64,000 nt of DNA from NCBI RefSeq assembly GCF_000720485.1, contig NZ_JOAX01000007.1, positions 186,001 through 250,000 of the forward strand, given 5' to 3'. This DNA is from Streptomyces ochraceiscleroticus. GTDB taxonomy: Bacteria; Actinomycetota; Actinomycetes; Streptomycetales; Streptomycetaceae. The notes under the pieces were generated by a model. The model made no database searches. It had not been told where the DNA came from and saw only the letters and a list, made by a program, of their open reading frames with translations. The position numbers were made by a program, and so were the translations under genes. Shown piece after piece: positions 1-8,501 of this stretch; positions within the stretch are counted from its first letter, which is position 1; each line of letters begins with the position of its first letter.

Positions 1-861
1 GTCGATCAGCTGCAGCGGGCGCCCCCGCAGCCCGCCGAAGGCCAGGCCCAGCCGGGCGAAGTGTTCCTGTTGGGTGTCGGCCATGTAGCGGATGACGTCG
101 GCCTCGATGCCGTCGGCGGCGCGGCCGAAGCACTTACGGATCCCGTCCCGGGCCCCGGGCCCGGGCACCACGAAGTCCATCTCCGAAAAACGCATGGGTG
201 CCGCGTAGTTGAGGTCGATCAGGTACTGGTAGGCCAGGAACGGGCCGATCGCCGGATAGTCGAGCAGCACCTCGTAGGCCGCCCGCATCGAAGGGGCGGC
301 CAGCACCCGCTCCGGGGCGCCGGAGGTCATCATCTTCTCCAGCAGCCGCAGGTGATTGCGGTGCTTGCGATCCTCCCCCAGCTGCGGCGGGGGCACGATG
401 TAGGCGGCCGAATACAGCCGCTCACCTTTGGCGAAAGCCGCGGAGAGCGCACGGTCATAGGCCCGGTAGTCGTAGGTCTCCCAGCGCACCTCCCCCAGCT
501 TCTCCGTCAGCAGGTGCCAGGTGGATGCCTTGTTGAAAATCTTGAACACCAGGGTGCGAAAGAAGATCTCTTCCCACTGCTGGGGCCCGCGGTAGCTCAC
601 CTCACCGATCAGGATTTGGCTGACGCGGTCGGCGGCACGGTAGCAGTTGGTGAACCGGTGCCGGGCCAGGATCGGGTCCGCTGTCCAGGGCTGGGGCCGT
701 CCGGCCAGGCGTGCCTCGTAGACCGCTTGGCGGGCCGCGGCGAACCGCCAGTAGGTGTCGAAGACCGCCGTCGGGCGCAGCCGACGTCCTGCTACCTGCA
801 CAGCCTGCGGGGCGGGTGCGGGAGGAGCGGTCGACTGGGGGTCTTGCAGCAGCGTCGCCAT
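1..861 (-). CDS. 5-hmdU DNA kinase helical-domain family protein, C-terminus cut off by window edge
   Basis: The frame is open from an ATG at 861 to the window edge, giving 287 codons without a stop. Residues about 33-130 carry the conserved pattern of the HMUDK_hel family (also named alpha-glutamyl/putrescinyl thymine pyrophosphorylase-like): YWRFAAARQAVYEARL, PWTADPIL, RFTNCYRAADRVSQ and FFRTLVFKIFNKASTW. The family is known from phage DNA thymine hypermodification; bacterial copies are poorly characterised. It is divergent from a small RHH-like gene, with an AT-rich palindrome between them. The catalytic role is inferred from the family only, and the missing C-terminus prevents a completeness check. 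Confidence 0.72.
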   Translation of the reverse strand, partial: MATLLQDPQSTAPPAPAPQAVQVAGRRLRPTAVFDTYWRFAAARQAVYEARLAGRPQPWTADPILARHRFTNCYRAADRVSQILIGEVSYRGPQQWEEIFFRTLVFKIFNKASTWHLLTEKLGEVRWETYDYRAYDRALSAAFAKGERLYSAAYIVPPPQLGEDRKHRNHLRLLEKMMTSGAPERVLAAPSMRAAYEVLLDYPAIGPFLAYQYLIDLNYAAPMRFSEMDFVVPGPGARDGIRKCFGRAADGIEADVIRYMADTQQEHFARLGLAFGGLRGRPLQLID

Positions 862-866
862 GCACG

Positions 867-878
867 GAATATATATTC
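867..878. promoter_or_regulatory. 12-bp AT-rich palindrome between divergent genes
   Basis: GAATATATATTC is a perfect palindrome in the 48-bp gap between the divergent starts at 861 and 910. Another TTATAT follows at 880-885. Such AT-rich DNA is rare in this genome, so a shared promoter/operator, perhaps bound by the adjacent RHH-like protein, is plausible. Binding is inference. Confidence 0.45.
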
Positions 879-909
879 GTTATATGGCGGGTGTCATGGA
901 GGGGGAGCC

Positions 910-1197
910 ATGGAAATGCTGTGCCAACAGACGCGCCGCACCACCTCAGTCTCCTGGCCCACCGACATCGACCGCCGATTGAACCTTCTGGTGCGCGCCG
1001 CTGCCGCAGCCGGCGAACGCACCAACCGGGCTGAGCTACTGGCCGCCTTGGTTACTGCCGCCGAGACGGACCCCGATCAGCTGGCCGAACTCCTGCACCG
1101 TTACCGCCGTCTGCCTGGCGATGCACTGGGCCACGACAGTGACCGCGAGGACCTCCCCGCTGTGCGAGCACCAGGGCCACGTCGTTCTATCGCTTGA
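910..1197 (+). CDS. Small ribbon-helix-helix-like DNA-binding protein
   Basis: This is a 95-residue protein with an ATG preceded by a GGAGGGGGAG ribosome-binding site. Residues about 10-45 read RTTSVSWPTDIDRRLNLLV followed by NRAELLAALV. The layout of a short strand (TTSVSWPTDID) and two helices resembles RHH repressors and ParD/CopG-type antitoxins. It starts 48 bp from the divergent modification-family gene and probably controls that promoter. The tail is basic and low-complexity. The family call rests on pattern only. Confidence 0.5.
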   Translation: MEMLCQQTRRTTSVSWPTDIDRRLNLLVRAAAAAGERTNRAELLAALVTAAETDPDQLAELLHRYRRLPGDALGHDSDREDLPAVRAPGPRRSIA

Positions 1198-1260
1198 AAC
1201 GAACAGTTTCGGCACACGGCAGGTTGGCGGTTGGCCTTCTGAGATCAGCTCCCGCGACTT

Positions 1261-1722
1261 TTGAAGGGCGTCCGCCACCTCGCAAGTCGACCGAGGGACC
1301 GCCGTGTCACCGTGCCCCCTCGCAAGGGCAATCCGTCTTATGCCGGCGGTTCAACGCAGCCACCAGTCCCAGGCCAGCACCACCCCGACGAGGCAGCCGA
1401 CGATGTCGACGCTCTTCGAACCCTGTACTCCGGCCAAAGGTTCGCCGGAGCCTGGGGCCCGTACGCGGAGGCGGTCGCGCGTTGGGAGAGGCACTTCCGC
1501 CCGGCACCGCCGCCGACCGACGCGGTGGGCCGTCTGTCACCGCGGTTCGTGGAGTGGATGCAGGGCCTTGAGGACGGCTGGGTGACCGCCACCCCGGGCC
1601 TGGGGCGTCCCGCCCAGCTCGCAGCCCTGGGCAACGGCGTCGTCCCGCAACAAGCTGCTCAAGCACTCCGTCTCCTCGCACCGCCCCTGCCGGCCTGCCG
1701 CCACCGCGTCGCCGCCGATTGA
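1261..1722 (+). pseudogene. C-terminal remnant of a C5-cytosine DNA methyltransferase
   Basis: The last ~95 residues match the tail of plasmid/phage-type cytosine-5 methyltransferases: an AVARWERHF segment, then RLSPRFVEWMQGLEDGWVT and the hallmark ALGNGVVPQQAAQALRLL. The catalytic PC motif, the SAM-binding FxGxG and the ENV motif are all absent. The sequence upstream to the RHH-like gene codes for none of them in any frame, so only the 3' end survives. A start could be read at 1261, but the product would lack an active site. It is probably a relic of an element-borne methylase. Confidence 0.65.
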
Positions 1723-1815
1723 GACGGTCGCCTGCTACACCCTGCTGCCCGTCCGGGCCAAACCGTGCCTTCTCCGGATCATCGACGCCCACCACCCGAC
1801 TACGAAGGGGCATCG

Positions 1816-2385
1816 ATGTCGGAGTCTGCCGACGACAGCGGTCCGGTGCGGATACCGGACCACGACCTGGACGACCTCGCCGCCACGGTCCGTGCGCTCG
1901 TGGCACAGAGTCAGCAGCAGGCCGAGGTCCTCAGCCGCCTCACCGACGAACCGTCCACTCCGCAGGAGGACGTCCCTTCACCGCCGACCGACGAGACCGG
2001 TGCTGAGGGGACGTCCTCGTCCTTCATCATGGCGCTCACAGGCCGCGCGTACGCCAAGGAGCTGGCGGCGCTGGCGACCTGGGTGTGCGACCTGCTGCTG
2101 CCGGTCTACGGCCGCGAGATCACCACCAGCCGCCCCTGGTGCCACCAGTGGCACGAGCACCCCGAAGCCGTCGCGCGGCTGCACGCGCTGTGGCTGGCAT
2201 GGCAGCAGTACACCGACGGCGAGGCCGGCCTCGCCGGGCCCTCCACCTGGCACCGCGACCACCTCGATCCGGCCCTCCTCCAACTTCGGGCTCCCGACGG
2301 GCCGTTCGGCGCATGCACCACCAGCCCCACGCGGCCGAACCACCGCCTGCTGACCGGCCCCGAATGCGCCGTGGACGGAGGCTGA
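1816..2385 (+). CDS. DUF4913-type protein
   Basis: The 189-residue product starts at ATG 1816 behind GAAGGGG. The N-terminal third is acidic and low-complexity with a possible coiled segment (about 17-40, LAATVRALVAQSQQQAEVLSRL). The folded part (about 85-165) shows the DUF4913 pattern: W-V-C-D-L-L-L-PVYGREI, RPWCHQWHEHPEAVARLHALW and GPSTWHRDHLDP. The family occurs on Streptomyces plasmids and integrative elements, and its function is unknown. It sits 1 bp upstream of the next gene and belongs to a plasmid-type operon with the RelE-like fusion and DUF317. Confidence 0.7.
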   Translation: MSESADDSGPVRIPDHDLDDLAATVRALVAQSQQQAEVLSRLTDEPSTPQEDVPSPPTDETGAEGTSSSFIMALTGRAYAKELAALATWVCDLLLPVYGREITTSRPWCHQWHEHPEAVARLHALWLAWQQYTDGEAGLAGPSTWHRDHLDPALLQLRAPDGPFGACTTSPTRPNHRLLTGPECAVDGG

Positions 2386-2386
2386 C

Positions 2387-3685
2387 ATGGCCGCGCCCGA
2401 CTACCGCATCGACGGCTTCGCACCCGCCTCGGGCCGCGTCGAAGACGACTTCCACTGGGTCACCATCGGCGATGACACCTACGCGGGGCTGGCCGCGCAC
2501 CACACCGCCGACGGGCGGCACAGCTTCCTGCTGCTCTACGACGGCGCCGCCATCTGGGACATCCCCGGCACGGCCGAGTACCTCGGCATGCACATCGAAC
2601 GCGACCTGAACGCCAGCACATTCAGCTTCGATGTCGTCCGCCGGCCCACTGTCCCCCTCACCCAGCACTGGCTCATCCACCGGGGCTGCCCGGCCGAGGT
2701 GATCGAGCCGGACGGCTCGGTGAGCCCGCGGCCGGCCGACGCGCTCACCGCCCACCTGGAGGACCAGCTGCGCCACCATTCTGAGGGCCGGTACACGCTG
2801 CTGGACCACTACACCGACAACCCCGGCAACGACGCCGAGGGCATCCAGGTCAGCACCCTGCTCTACGACCACCACCCCGATGCGGCCGACACGCCCTACC
2901 GGATCTTCCTCGAAGAGACCGTGCCCTCCTTCGCCACCTACACCGTGCGCGAAGGTGCCTTCCCCACCGCCGAAGCCGCAGGCGCCTGGATGCGCACCCG
3001 CGACACACCACTGCCTCTCGCCCCCGTACCGCAGGATGGCCTCGGCCGCCGGGCGGCAGCCGCCCGCGCCCGCACCACCGCACCCATGCCCCGGCCCAAG
3101 CCCGACCGCTCCCAGCCAGGGACCGGCGATCGCGCCGAGCACGGGCCGCACGAAGCGCAGCCGCTGATGAGTGCGCGCTACGCCTTCGCCGCCCACCCCG
3201 ACGCGCTGGCCGACCTCCGCGACGCGCCGGAGAACATCCGCGACCTGGCGTTGCTGGAGCTGCAGCACCTGGTGCACGGCAACGAACGCGGCGCCGCCCT
3301 GCAGCGCGAGCTCACCGGCTGTCACAAGGTCTACGTCGATCCGCAGACCCGCTGGCGGATGGTCATCCAGTACCGCGACGCCCCCGCCTCCTCCCAGCAC
3401 CAGCGGGAGATATTCCTCCTGGCCGTGGGCGAGCGGCAGGACCACGCCGCCTACCGCGCGGCAGCCTGGCGGCTGCAACGCGAGCGCCGGCACACCGGGG
3501 CCGCCCGCACGCCCGCCGAGCCCGCGCTGCCCGATCCCGCAGCGACCGCGACCGCGCCAGTACAACCCACCGCCAAACGTCCGCCACAGCCTCGGATGCC
3601 GCGGTGCCGCCTCTGCAACGTCCTCATCGCCAGCGCTGACCAACTCACCCCGACAGGAACCTCCTACGATGCCCACCGAGTATGA
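2387..3685 (+). CDS. Plasmid-type protein with C-terminal RelE/ParE-like domain
   Basis: A 432-residue protein. Residues about 1-215 form an uncharacterised domain. A Pro/Arg-rich linker (about 220-258) leads to about 262-365, which resembles the RelE/ParE toxin fold: RYAFAAHPDALADLRD, ELTGCHKVYVD, RWRMVIQYR and EIFLLAVGERQDHAAYRAA. The tail carries CRLC (near 405), possibly half of a metal site. It starts 1 bp after DUF4913, and its 3' end overlaps the DUF317 gene by 17 bp, so the three are co-transcribed. No antitoxin partner is evident. Toxicity is untested; the fold may act in RNA or ribosome binding. Confidence 0.55.
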   Translation: MAAPDYRIDGFAPASGRVEDDFHWVTIGDDTYAGLAAHHTADGRHSFLLLYDGAAIWDIPGTAEYLGMHIERDLNASTFSFDVVRRPTVPLTQHWLIHRGCPAEVIEPDGSVSPRPADALTAHLEDQLRHHSEGRYTLLDHYTDNPGNDAEGIQVSTLLYDHHPDAADTPYRIFLEETVPSFATYTVREGAFPTAEAAGAWMRTRDTPLPLAPVPQDGLGRRAAAARARTTAPMPRPKPDRSQPGTGDRAEHGPHEAQPLMSARYAFAAHPDALADLRDAPENIRDLALLELQHLVHGNERGAALQRELTGCHKVYVDPQTRWRMVIQYRDAPASSQHQREIFLLAVGERQDHAAYRAAAWRLQRERRHTGAARTPAEPALPDPAATATAPVQPTAKRPPQPRMPRCRLCNVLIASADQLTPTGTSYDAHRV

Positions 3686-4583
3686 CATCGAGCACTGGAG
3701 CGAGTACCGCGTCACGCCGCGCTACCTCGCCGGCTCCGGCTACGCGGGCGATCCCGGCTTCGAGCCGGTCTCCCACTGGCCGCACCACACCTTCGACGAC
3801 GGCCCCTGCCAGCTCCTTGTCACCTCCCCCGACCACCGCATCAAGATCGGCTGGTTCGGCGACGACTACGATCTGTGGAAGATCACCGCAGCCCAGGACG
3901 CCGTCTCGCCACCCCACTGGCAGGCGACCTTCAACCACACCTTCCCGCCCGAGATCGTCGCCGGCCTCACCTCCGTCCTCGCCGACGACTGGGCCCCCGA
4001 GAGCGACCGCTTCCTCACGCCGACATCGGTGTACTGGGCCGACAGCATTCAGCCCCTGCTCGACGCCGGGTGGACACACAGCCCGGCCGAGCGCGGCACG
4101 GTGGAGATCCTCGCCCCCGACCGCCAGGCCGGGGCCTTCATCGACCGCCACAGCTACGGCCGCCTGGACGAACGAGTACTGCTGTGGGCCGGGTCGCAAG
4201 GCTGGGCCACCCGGGCGGAGGCGTCCTTCACCGTCGGCACCCCGCACCACCTCATCGCCGCCACCGCGGCCACCATGAGCGACCCCACCCCCGTCGTACG
4301 GGAGCGGCACATGATCCACCGCGACGTCGAGCATCTCGTCCAGCTCGAACCCGTGGAGGCCGAAATGCAGTCCGCGTCCCGAGCGCCCACCCCGCTGGAC
4401 GTGAAGCAGACGGCGGTCACCGCCGCCGTACAACGTGCAGCGCACAGCCAGCCCGGTGGGAAGCGCTCTCGGGCCGCCCGTACCCGCACCACTGTCACCC
4501 GCCCGCAGCCGCAGACGACACCGCCGCCATCGCGCGCCGGCGGCAACACTTCTACCGGCAAGGCAGCCCGCCCCCGACGGTGA
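3669..4583 (+). CDS. DUF317 protein (two DUF317 copies)
   Basis: The product is 304 residues from ATG 3669, inside the end of the preceding gene. Two DUF317-like units can be read. About 35-115 has PHHTFDDGPCQLLVTSPDH, IKIGWFGDDYDLWKI and PPEIVAGLTSVLADDW. About 120-205 has GWTHSPAERGTVEILAPD, RVLLWAGSQGWATRAEA and TPHHLIAATAATM. DUF317 is restricted to Streptomyces-type mobile elements, and its role is unknown. The last 90 residues are basic and disordered. Confidence 0.72.
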   Translation: MPTEYDIEHWSEYRVTPRYLAGSGYAGDPGFEPVSHWPHHTFDDGPCQLLVTSPDHRIKIGWFGDDYDLWKITAAQDAVSPPHWQATFNHTFPPEIVAGLTSVLADDWAPESDRFLTPTSVYWADSIQPLLDAGWTHSPAERGTVEILAPDRQAGAFIDRHSYGRLDERVLLWAGSQGWATRAEASFTVGTPHHLIAATAATMSDPTPVVRERHMIHRDVEHLVQLEPVEAEMQSASRAPTPLDVKQTAVTAAVQRAAHSQPGGKRSRAARTRTTVTRPQPQTTPPPSRAGGNTSTGKAARPRR

Positions 4584-4769
4584 ACGTCCCCGATTCCAGC
4601 CAGAAAGGGTGCACCCGTTGCATTTACCCAAGTAAAAAGGGGCCGGCCGCTGCACCTCGCGTTCGCCCATGGCAGACACCCTGCCACCGACTGGATCGAC
4701 GGGCCCAGTCCAAGTCAACGTACGGACATCCGAGAGAATCGCAGGCCAAAGAACAACACGGAGGTCTTC

Positions 4770-4991
4770 GTGCCGCACGCTGTGACCGTCGGGCAGCTGC
4801 TCCACCAACTGCACACCCTCGACCACGACCTACCGGTGTACCTCGCAATCAATCCTGACTGGCCCTACGCCCACCGAATCGGCCGAGTAATGGCTCTCAC
4901 CGGGGCGGATCGCGGCGCGGTCTATATCGCCGAGAGCGGCCAGGAAGGCGTCCTCCCACCCGCCGTCCGCATAGAACTGAGCTGGCCCTGA
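4770..4991 (+). CDS. Small conserved-looking hypothetical protein
   Basis: A 73-residue product from GTG 4770 with a CGGAGG site 6 bp upstream. The sequence is compact: VGQLLHQLHTLDHDLPVYLAIN, then RIGRVMALTGADRGAVYIAESGQEG and ILPPAV-like ends. It has Streptomyces codon usage and no low-complexity runs, which supports a real gene. I do not recognise the family. It closes the plasmid-type operon ahead of a strong hairpin. Confidence 0.5.
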   Translation: MPHAVTVGQLLHQLHTLDHDLPVYLAINPDWPYAHRIGRVMALTGADRGAVYIAESGQEGVLPPAVRIELSWP

Positions 4992-5093
4992 AGCAAGCCG
5001 CGCTACACTCCCCCATTCTCGTCTGCACCTGCGGCTGACCGACAAGACGGCATCAGATCAATGGTCTCCATACGGCGACACCACCCCCTTCGC

Positions 5094-5136
5094 AACGCCG
5101 GGGCCCCGCAAGCACCGCTCGCGGGGCCCCGGCGTT
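5094..5136 (+). terminator. Strong hairpin after the DUF4913-DUF317 operon
   Basis: A perfect 16-bp stem (AACGCCGGGGCCCCGC at 5094-5109, its complement at 5121-5136) closes an 11-base loop. No T tract follows, which is normal for Streptomyces terminators. It lies about 100 bp after the last plus-strand gene and also faces the end of the minus-strand gene at 5290, so it may serve both directions. Confidence 0.75.
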
Positions 5137-5289
5137 CGGCTGCTTTGCGGTCGACTCCTACAGCCCGGGACGGCTCGTTCAGCCGCTTGCAGCACAGCCC
5201 GTTCCCACCGGCCGCCAGACAGTTCCTGGGGCGGGTCGCGGCGAGCCAACGCGGATTGGTCCACTCTAAAGGCGTGGGAGGTGACTGTC

Positions 5290-5949
5290 CTATGCCAACT
5301 TTTGTGGTGTTACGGACGATCGAGCAACCTGGTGGGGCGGAGAGGCGGTCTCCATCGCCCCGGAAGCATCATCGTCCGACTTCCTTCCCGGCCCACGCTT
5401 GGCCTGGATGTACCAGCCGTTCTGGATGGCTGTCCTCGTCTTGTCACTGGCCCAATACAGGCCTCTTGCGGCATGGCGCGGGGTTCGGTGGAGAAGCAGT
5501 AGCTCCATCAGCTCATCGGCAAGCCTGCGATGCTCGCTTCGATGCTCCGCCACAGACCTCGCCACAAAGAGATCCTCTACGCTTTCGACGTCGTGGTCCT
5601 TGGGGTCCTCTCCGAGTGCGCCCTGGAGCAGCCTCTGAGATGAAACAGTTGCGAAGATACCAAGTTCATCCGTTGGCCGGTCCATTGCCCACGACACGTC
5701 ATCCTTGGAGATTCCGGAGTTGAGTGCATAGGCCATAAGGAAAGAAGTCAGCTGTTCGCAGTGATAGGTAACACGCGCTACCGCATACAACTGCTTGTGC
5801 ACCCATTCCCGTACATCGTGAGGAACGGTGGCTTGGTTATTGAGCATACGACTGAGATGGGAGCCGAGACCGTTCAGATAGCTGTCAACTACAGCATGGA
5901 CACCCTCGGGAACAGCTTCGCTCTCGACTGATGCACTACGCTCGCTCAT
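5290..5949 (-). CDS. Hypothetical protein, lower-GC orphan
   Basis: 219 residues from ATG 5949, preceded by AGGTGAAGAG; a GTG three codons upstream is an alternative start. The product is largely helical (LNGLGSHLSRMLNNQ, HKQLYAVARVTYHCEQLTSF, EHRSEHRRLADELMELLLL) with a basic C-terminus (IQAKRGPGRKSDD). The base composition is clearly less GC-rich than its neighbours, and third positions are not strongly G/C, which suggests recent acquisition. I recognise no domain. Confidence 0.55.
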   Translation of the reverse strand: MSERSASVESEAVPEGVHAVVDSYLNGLGSHLSRMLNNQATVPHDVREWVHKQLYAVARVTYHCEQLTSFLMAYALNSGISKDDVSWAMDRPTDELGIFATVSSQRLLQGALGEDPKDHDVESVEDLFVARSVAEHRSEHRRLADELMELLLLHRTPRHAARGLYWASDKTRTAIQNGWYIQAKRGPGRKSDDDASGAMETASPPHQVARSSVTPQKLA

Positions 5950-6285
5950 TCTCTTCACCTCTGATCGCGGAGTTCCTCAAGGACACCGAAAAATGTAAGC
6001 GATCACCCTCATTTCGGCTCGACGCTTCACACCTTCCGGTGATGTCGAGGCGTTGGCGTTGCCGATGCCCGCACCCAAAACTCCTGACCTTCTCGACCGT
6101 CCAGTCTCCTTGTTGAGATAGAAAGGCCACCTGATCTTATTGATGTGCCAAGGCAGCCACCCCGCTCAGCTCCAATCTCAGCTGAACGATGAAAGGGCGA
6201 GGAGTACGAGCTTCATCAGCCGAGCTATGGAGAGAGTTGCAGTAGATGTTGAGGTTCCAGATGCTGATCCCTTCCTCTGCCAGAT
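5950..6285. other. Intergenic stretch without a recognisable gene
   Basis: About 335 bp of relatively AT-rich DNA lies between two minus-strand genes. All frames are short, and there is no convincing start with a ribosome-binding site. It probably holds the promoter of the 5949 gene (reading left) and the 3' flank of the next gene. Only a weak TCAGCT/AGCTGA repeat near 6160 is visible. Confidence 0.4.
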
Positions 6286-6693
6286 TTACTCGCCGGTGTC
6301 GAAATCGTCGGTGAGGTAGGTACCAACCAGGGTGCCGTCGTAGCCGGTGTCGCGGGCGGCGGCGTCGAGGCTGGGGTACTTCCGGTCAGGGGCGTTGATC
6401 ATGGCGTCGAAGTCGGCGCGGGTCAGTTCGGGTTCGTGCCATTGGTGGGCGCAGCGGCAGCGGAGGAAGACGCGGCCGGGGACGTCGCAGATGACCATCC
6501 AGTCGCGGCGGGCGGCGCAGGCTGGGCACATCACGGTGATGCCGGTGATGGTGATGGGGTCGGGGTGGGTGGTGAAGCGAATCCGGGGGTGGTCCTCTTC
6601 GGTGTCCTGCCGCAGTCGCAGCAGCGGGTCGTCTCCCGGAGAGGTCTCCGGCACGGTGGTTCTGGGCGGCTGGGCGTTGGTGATCACGCGCAT
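6286..6693 (-). CDS. Hypothetical protein with a Cys/His metal-binding cluster
   Basis: 135 residues from ATG 6693, with GGAGAGC just upstream. The core has VMCPACAARRDW followed by FLRCRCAHQW, giving CxxC, CxC and a His. This is consistent with a zinc-ribbon-like knuckle. The C-terminus contains LTRADFDAMI and SLDAAARDTGYDG. It lies 70 bp downstream of the relaxase on the same strand, so it is probably the last gene of the mobilisation operon. A single-stranded DNA or protein-binding accessory role is possible but not shown. Confidence 0.55.
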   Translation of the reverse strand: MRVITNAQPPRTTVPETSPGDDPLLRLRQDTEEDHPRIRFTTHPDPITITGITVMCPACAARRDWMVICDVPGRVFLRCRCAHQWHEPELTRADFDAMINAPDRKYPSLDAAARDTGYDGTLVGTYLTDDFDTGE

Positions 6694-6763
6694 TGCTCTC
6701 CTTGTGGTCCTTTGATCAGCCGTAACAGTAGGTTCCGGTGTCGTCCAGGGCATTGGCCGATGT

Positions 6764-8497
6764 TCAGCGCCGGGGCCGGTGCTCGGGCTGGGCCGGAACC
6801 TGGGGTGGTGTGGCGGTGTGCGGGCGAGCAGTTCGCGGCTGCTGATGCGTGGTCTTAGCAGTGGTGCGAGGAGGAGGTGGGTGTGTGGGGAGGTTGCCAA
6901 GCCGGCGCAGGCGCCAGACGAGGACGTCCGTGACCTTGTCGGCGGTGTCCAGTTCACGGTGAGCAACCGCGCGTTCCAGGAGGGCTTCTGGGTCGTGTCC
7001 GGCGCGCTGGGCTTGGTCGAGGGTGGCCAAGAGGGCATCGAAGCCGTGTTCCGAGCGCAGCTCGCCAACCTGCCCGGGAAGGACTGCTTCGACGGTGCCT
7101 TGATGGCGGTGTCGAGCTGGACCGGGAAGGCGCCGTCCGTGGTCACGCATCGCGCGCATCGGCGTGGTTGCGGCGGTGCGGTAGGCGGTGCGCAGGTGCT
7201 GGGCGGCCTGGTGGGCAGCGGCTGCTTGCTGGGCGTGGTGGCGGGCGGCGTGCCAGCGGGCTGCGGCGATGGTGGCCAGGATGAGGGTGGACAGGAGCAT
7301 GGCGGTGGCTCCGCCGTCTTCTCCTCGGCCCAGTGCGGTGCCGGCGCGGACGATGCCGCGGGCGGCTGAGCGCACGGCGCGGTGGTCGGCGCGTTCGGCG
7401 CGGGTGTGCCAGCGGGTGGCGCGTTCGAAGGCGCGAGCTGCCTCGATGGTCTGCTGCCGGGTGGAGGCGGGGGCCGTCTGGGCGAGGGCGTCGAGGACTT
7501 CACCCAGATCGGAGAGCTGGGCAGCGGCCTCGGCTTCGTCGCCCACGTCCAGAGCGGTGGGTGTGTGGTCGACGATGCCTGCGGCGGCGCGGCGCGCGTG
7601 TGCCGGTGTCGCCTTGCCCGATTGCGAGTGGTGCTCAGTCGGCTGTTCTTCGGTTTGCTCGTCGGTGCCAAGACGTTGGCGGATTTTGGGGAGGGAGAGG
7701 TCGGGGGCGAGGCGGGAGCCGGGGAACCAGATCGGTTCGCCGTGGCGGTTGCGGTCGCCGGGCAGGGCAACCTTGTAGCCGAGTACGTCGCCGGAGGGGG
7801 CGAGTCGCTGGTCGATGCGTACTCCGGCCTCGGTCAGGCGGCGGAAGAACTCAGCTTCGTCCGCGGCGCCGGCCAGGGCCTGGCGAACGTGATCGCGCAG
7901 CAGCTCGCGCGAAGTCGCGGTGCGGCCTGCGCGTTCGGCTTTGGCGCGCTCGGCGCTGGTGGGCCGCTTCGCGGCCGTGCCGTCGCCGGGGTTTAGCCGG
8001 CGGAGGCCGTACTCGGCTTCGATCTTGCGGCATTCGGCCTGGGCGCGGTTGTAGTCGTCGTGCCGCCGTGGGGAGCGTCCGTCCTGGCGCTTGAGGGTGG
8101 CGACGATGTGGATGTGGTCGTCGGCGTGGCGTACGGCGATCCACCTGCATGCCTGGTGGTCACCCTCTTCGGCGATGCCCGTGGCGTGTACGACTCGGCG
8201 GGCGACCTCGGCCCATTCCGCGTCGGTCAGGTGCCGGTCGCCCGGGGCGGCGCGGACCGGGCAGTGCCATACGTGTCGGGCGGGGCGGCGGTGCTCCGGT
8301 ACGGCCTGGACTGGCAGGTCGAGCCGGTCGGTCAGCTGCTTGAGCGTCGCCTCCGGGTCCCGGCTGGGGTCGGGGGCCAGCTCGGGTACCCAGGCGGCGA
8401 CCAGGTGCGGGTCCAGGTGTTCGTCGCGGCGGCCGGGCCCGTAGAGGTAGGCAAGCAGACCGTGCGTACGGCCGCCGAGGGAGATGTCGGGAACCAC
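6764..8497 (-). CDS. Relaxase / mobilisation nuclease (MobA/VirD2-like)
   Basis: 577 residues from GTG 8497, four bases after the mobC stop. The start is chosen because the product then opens MVPDISLGGRTHGLLAYLYG, the usual opening of actinomycete relaxases. Residues 124-130 are HADDHIH, the His-rich metal-binding motif that supports nicking at oriT and covalent 5' attachment; the catalytic Tyr is probably in the N-terminal 20 residues. After about 190 the protein is a long helical, Ala/Arg-rich region with one hydrophobic stretch near 395-415 (AMLLSTLILATIAAARW). It acts with MobC in the relaxosome. No coupling protein or mating-pair genes are in the window, so the element looks mobilisable rather than self-transferable here. 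Confidence 0.82.
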   Translation of the reverse strand: MVPDISLGGRTHGLLAYLYGPGRRDEHLDPHLVAAWVPELAPDPSRDPEATLKQLTDRLDLPVQAVPEHRRPARHVWHCPVRAAPGDRHLTDAEWAEVARRVVHATGIAEEGDHQACRWIAVRHADDHIHIVATLKRQDGRSPRRHDDYNRAQAECRKIEAEYGLRRLNPGDGTAAKRPTSAERAKAERAGRTATSRELLRDHVRQALAGAADEAEFFRRLTEAGVRIDQRLAPSGDVLGYKVALPGDRNRHGEPIWFPGSRLAPDLSLPKIRQRLGTDEQTEEQPTEHHSQSGKATPAHARRAAAGIVDHTPTALDVGDEAEAAAQLSDLGEVLDALAQTAPASTRQQTIEAARAFERATRWHTRAERADHRAVRSAARGIVRAGTALGRGEDGGATAMLLSTLILATIAAARWHAARHHAQQAAAAHQAAQHLRTAYRTAATTPMRAMRDHGRRLPGPARHRHQGTVEAVLPGQVGELRSEHGFDALLATLDQAQRAGHDPEALLERAVAHRELDTADKVTDVLVWRLRRLGNLPTHPPPPRTTAKTTHQQPRTARPHTATPPQVPAQPEHRPRR

Positions 8498-8501
8498 AGC
8501 C

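Noticed and set aside
61..909. Plus-strand frame continuing into the RHH-like gene
   Set aside because: The part before 910 is antisense to the hypermodification-family gene. A ribosome-binding site and conserved pattern begin only at 910.
2120..3715. Minus-strand frame of about 530 codons
   Set aside because: Antisense to DUF4913 and the RelE-like fusion; Gly/Arg/Val-rich with no motif.
5094..5136. Part of a tRNA or attachment site
   Set aside because: A single perfect GC hairpin with an 11-base loop; no cloverleaf, anticodon arm or duplicated core sequence was found.
6764..7770. Extension of the 6693 gene upstream through the relaxase 3' half
   Set aside because: The extension is a Pro/Thr/Ser-rich out-of-phase reading of the relaxase. 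A good ribosome-binding site is found only at ATG 6693.
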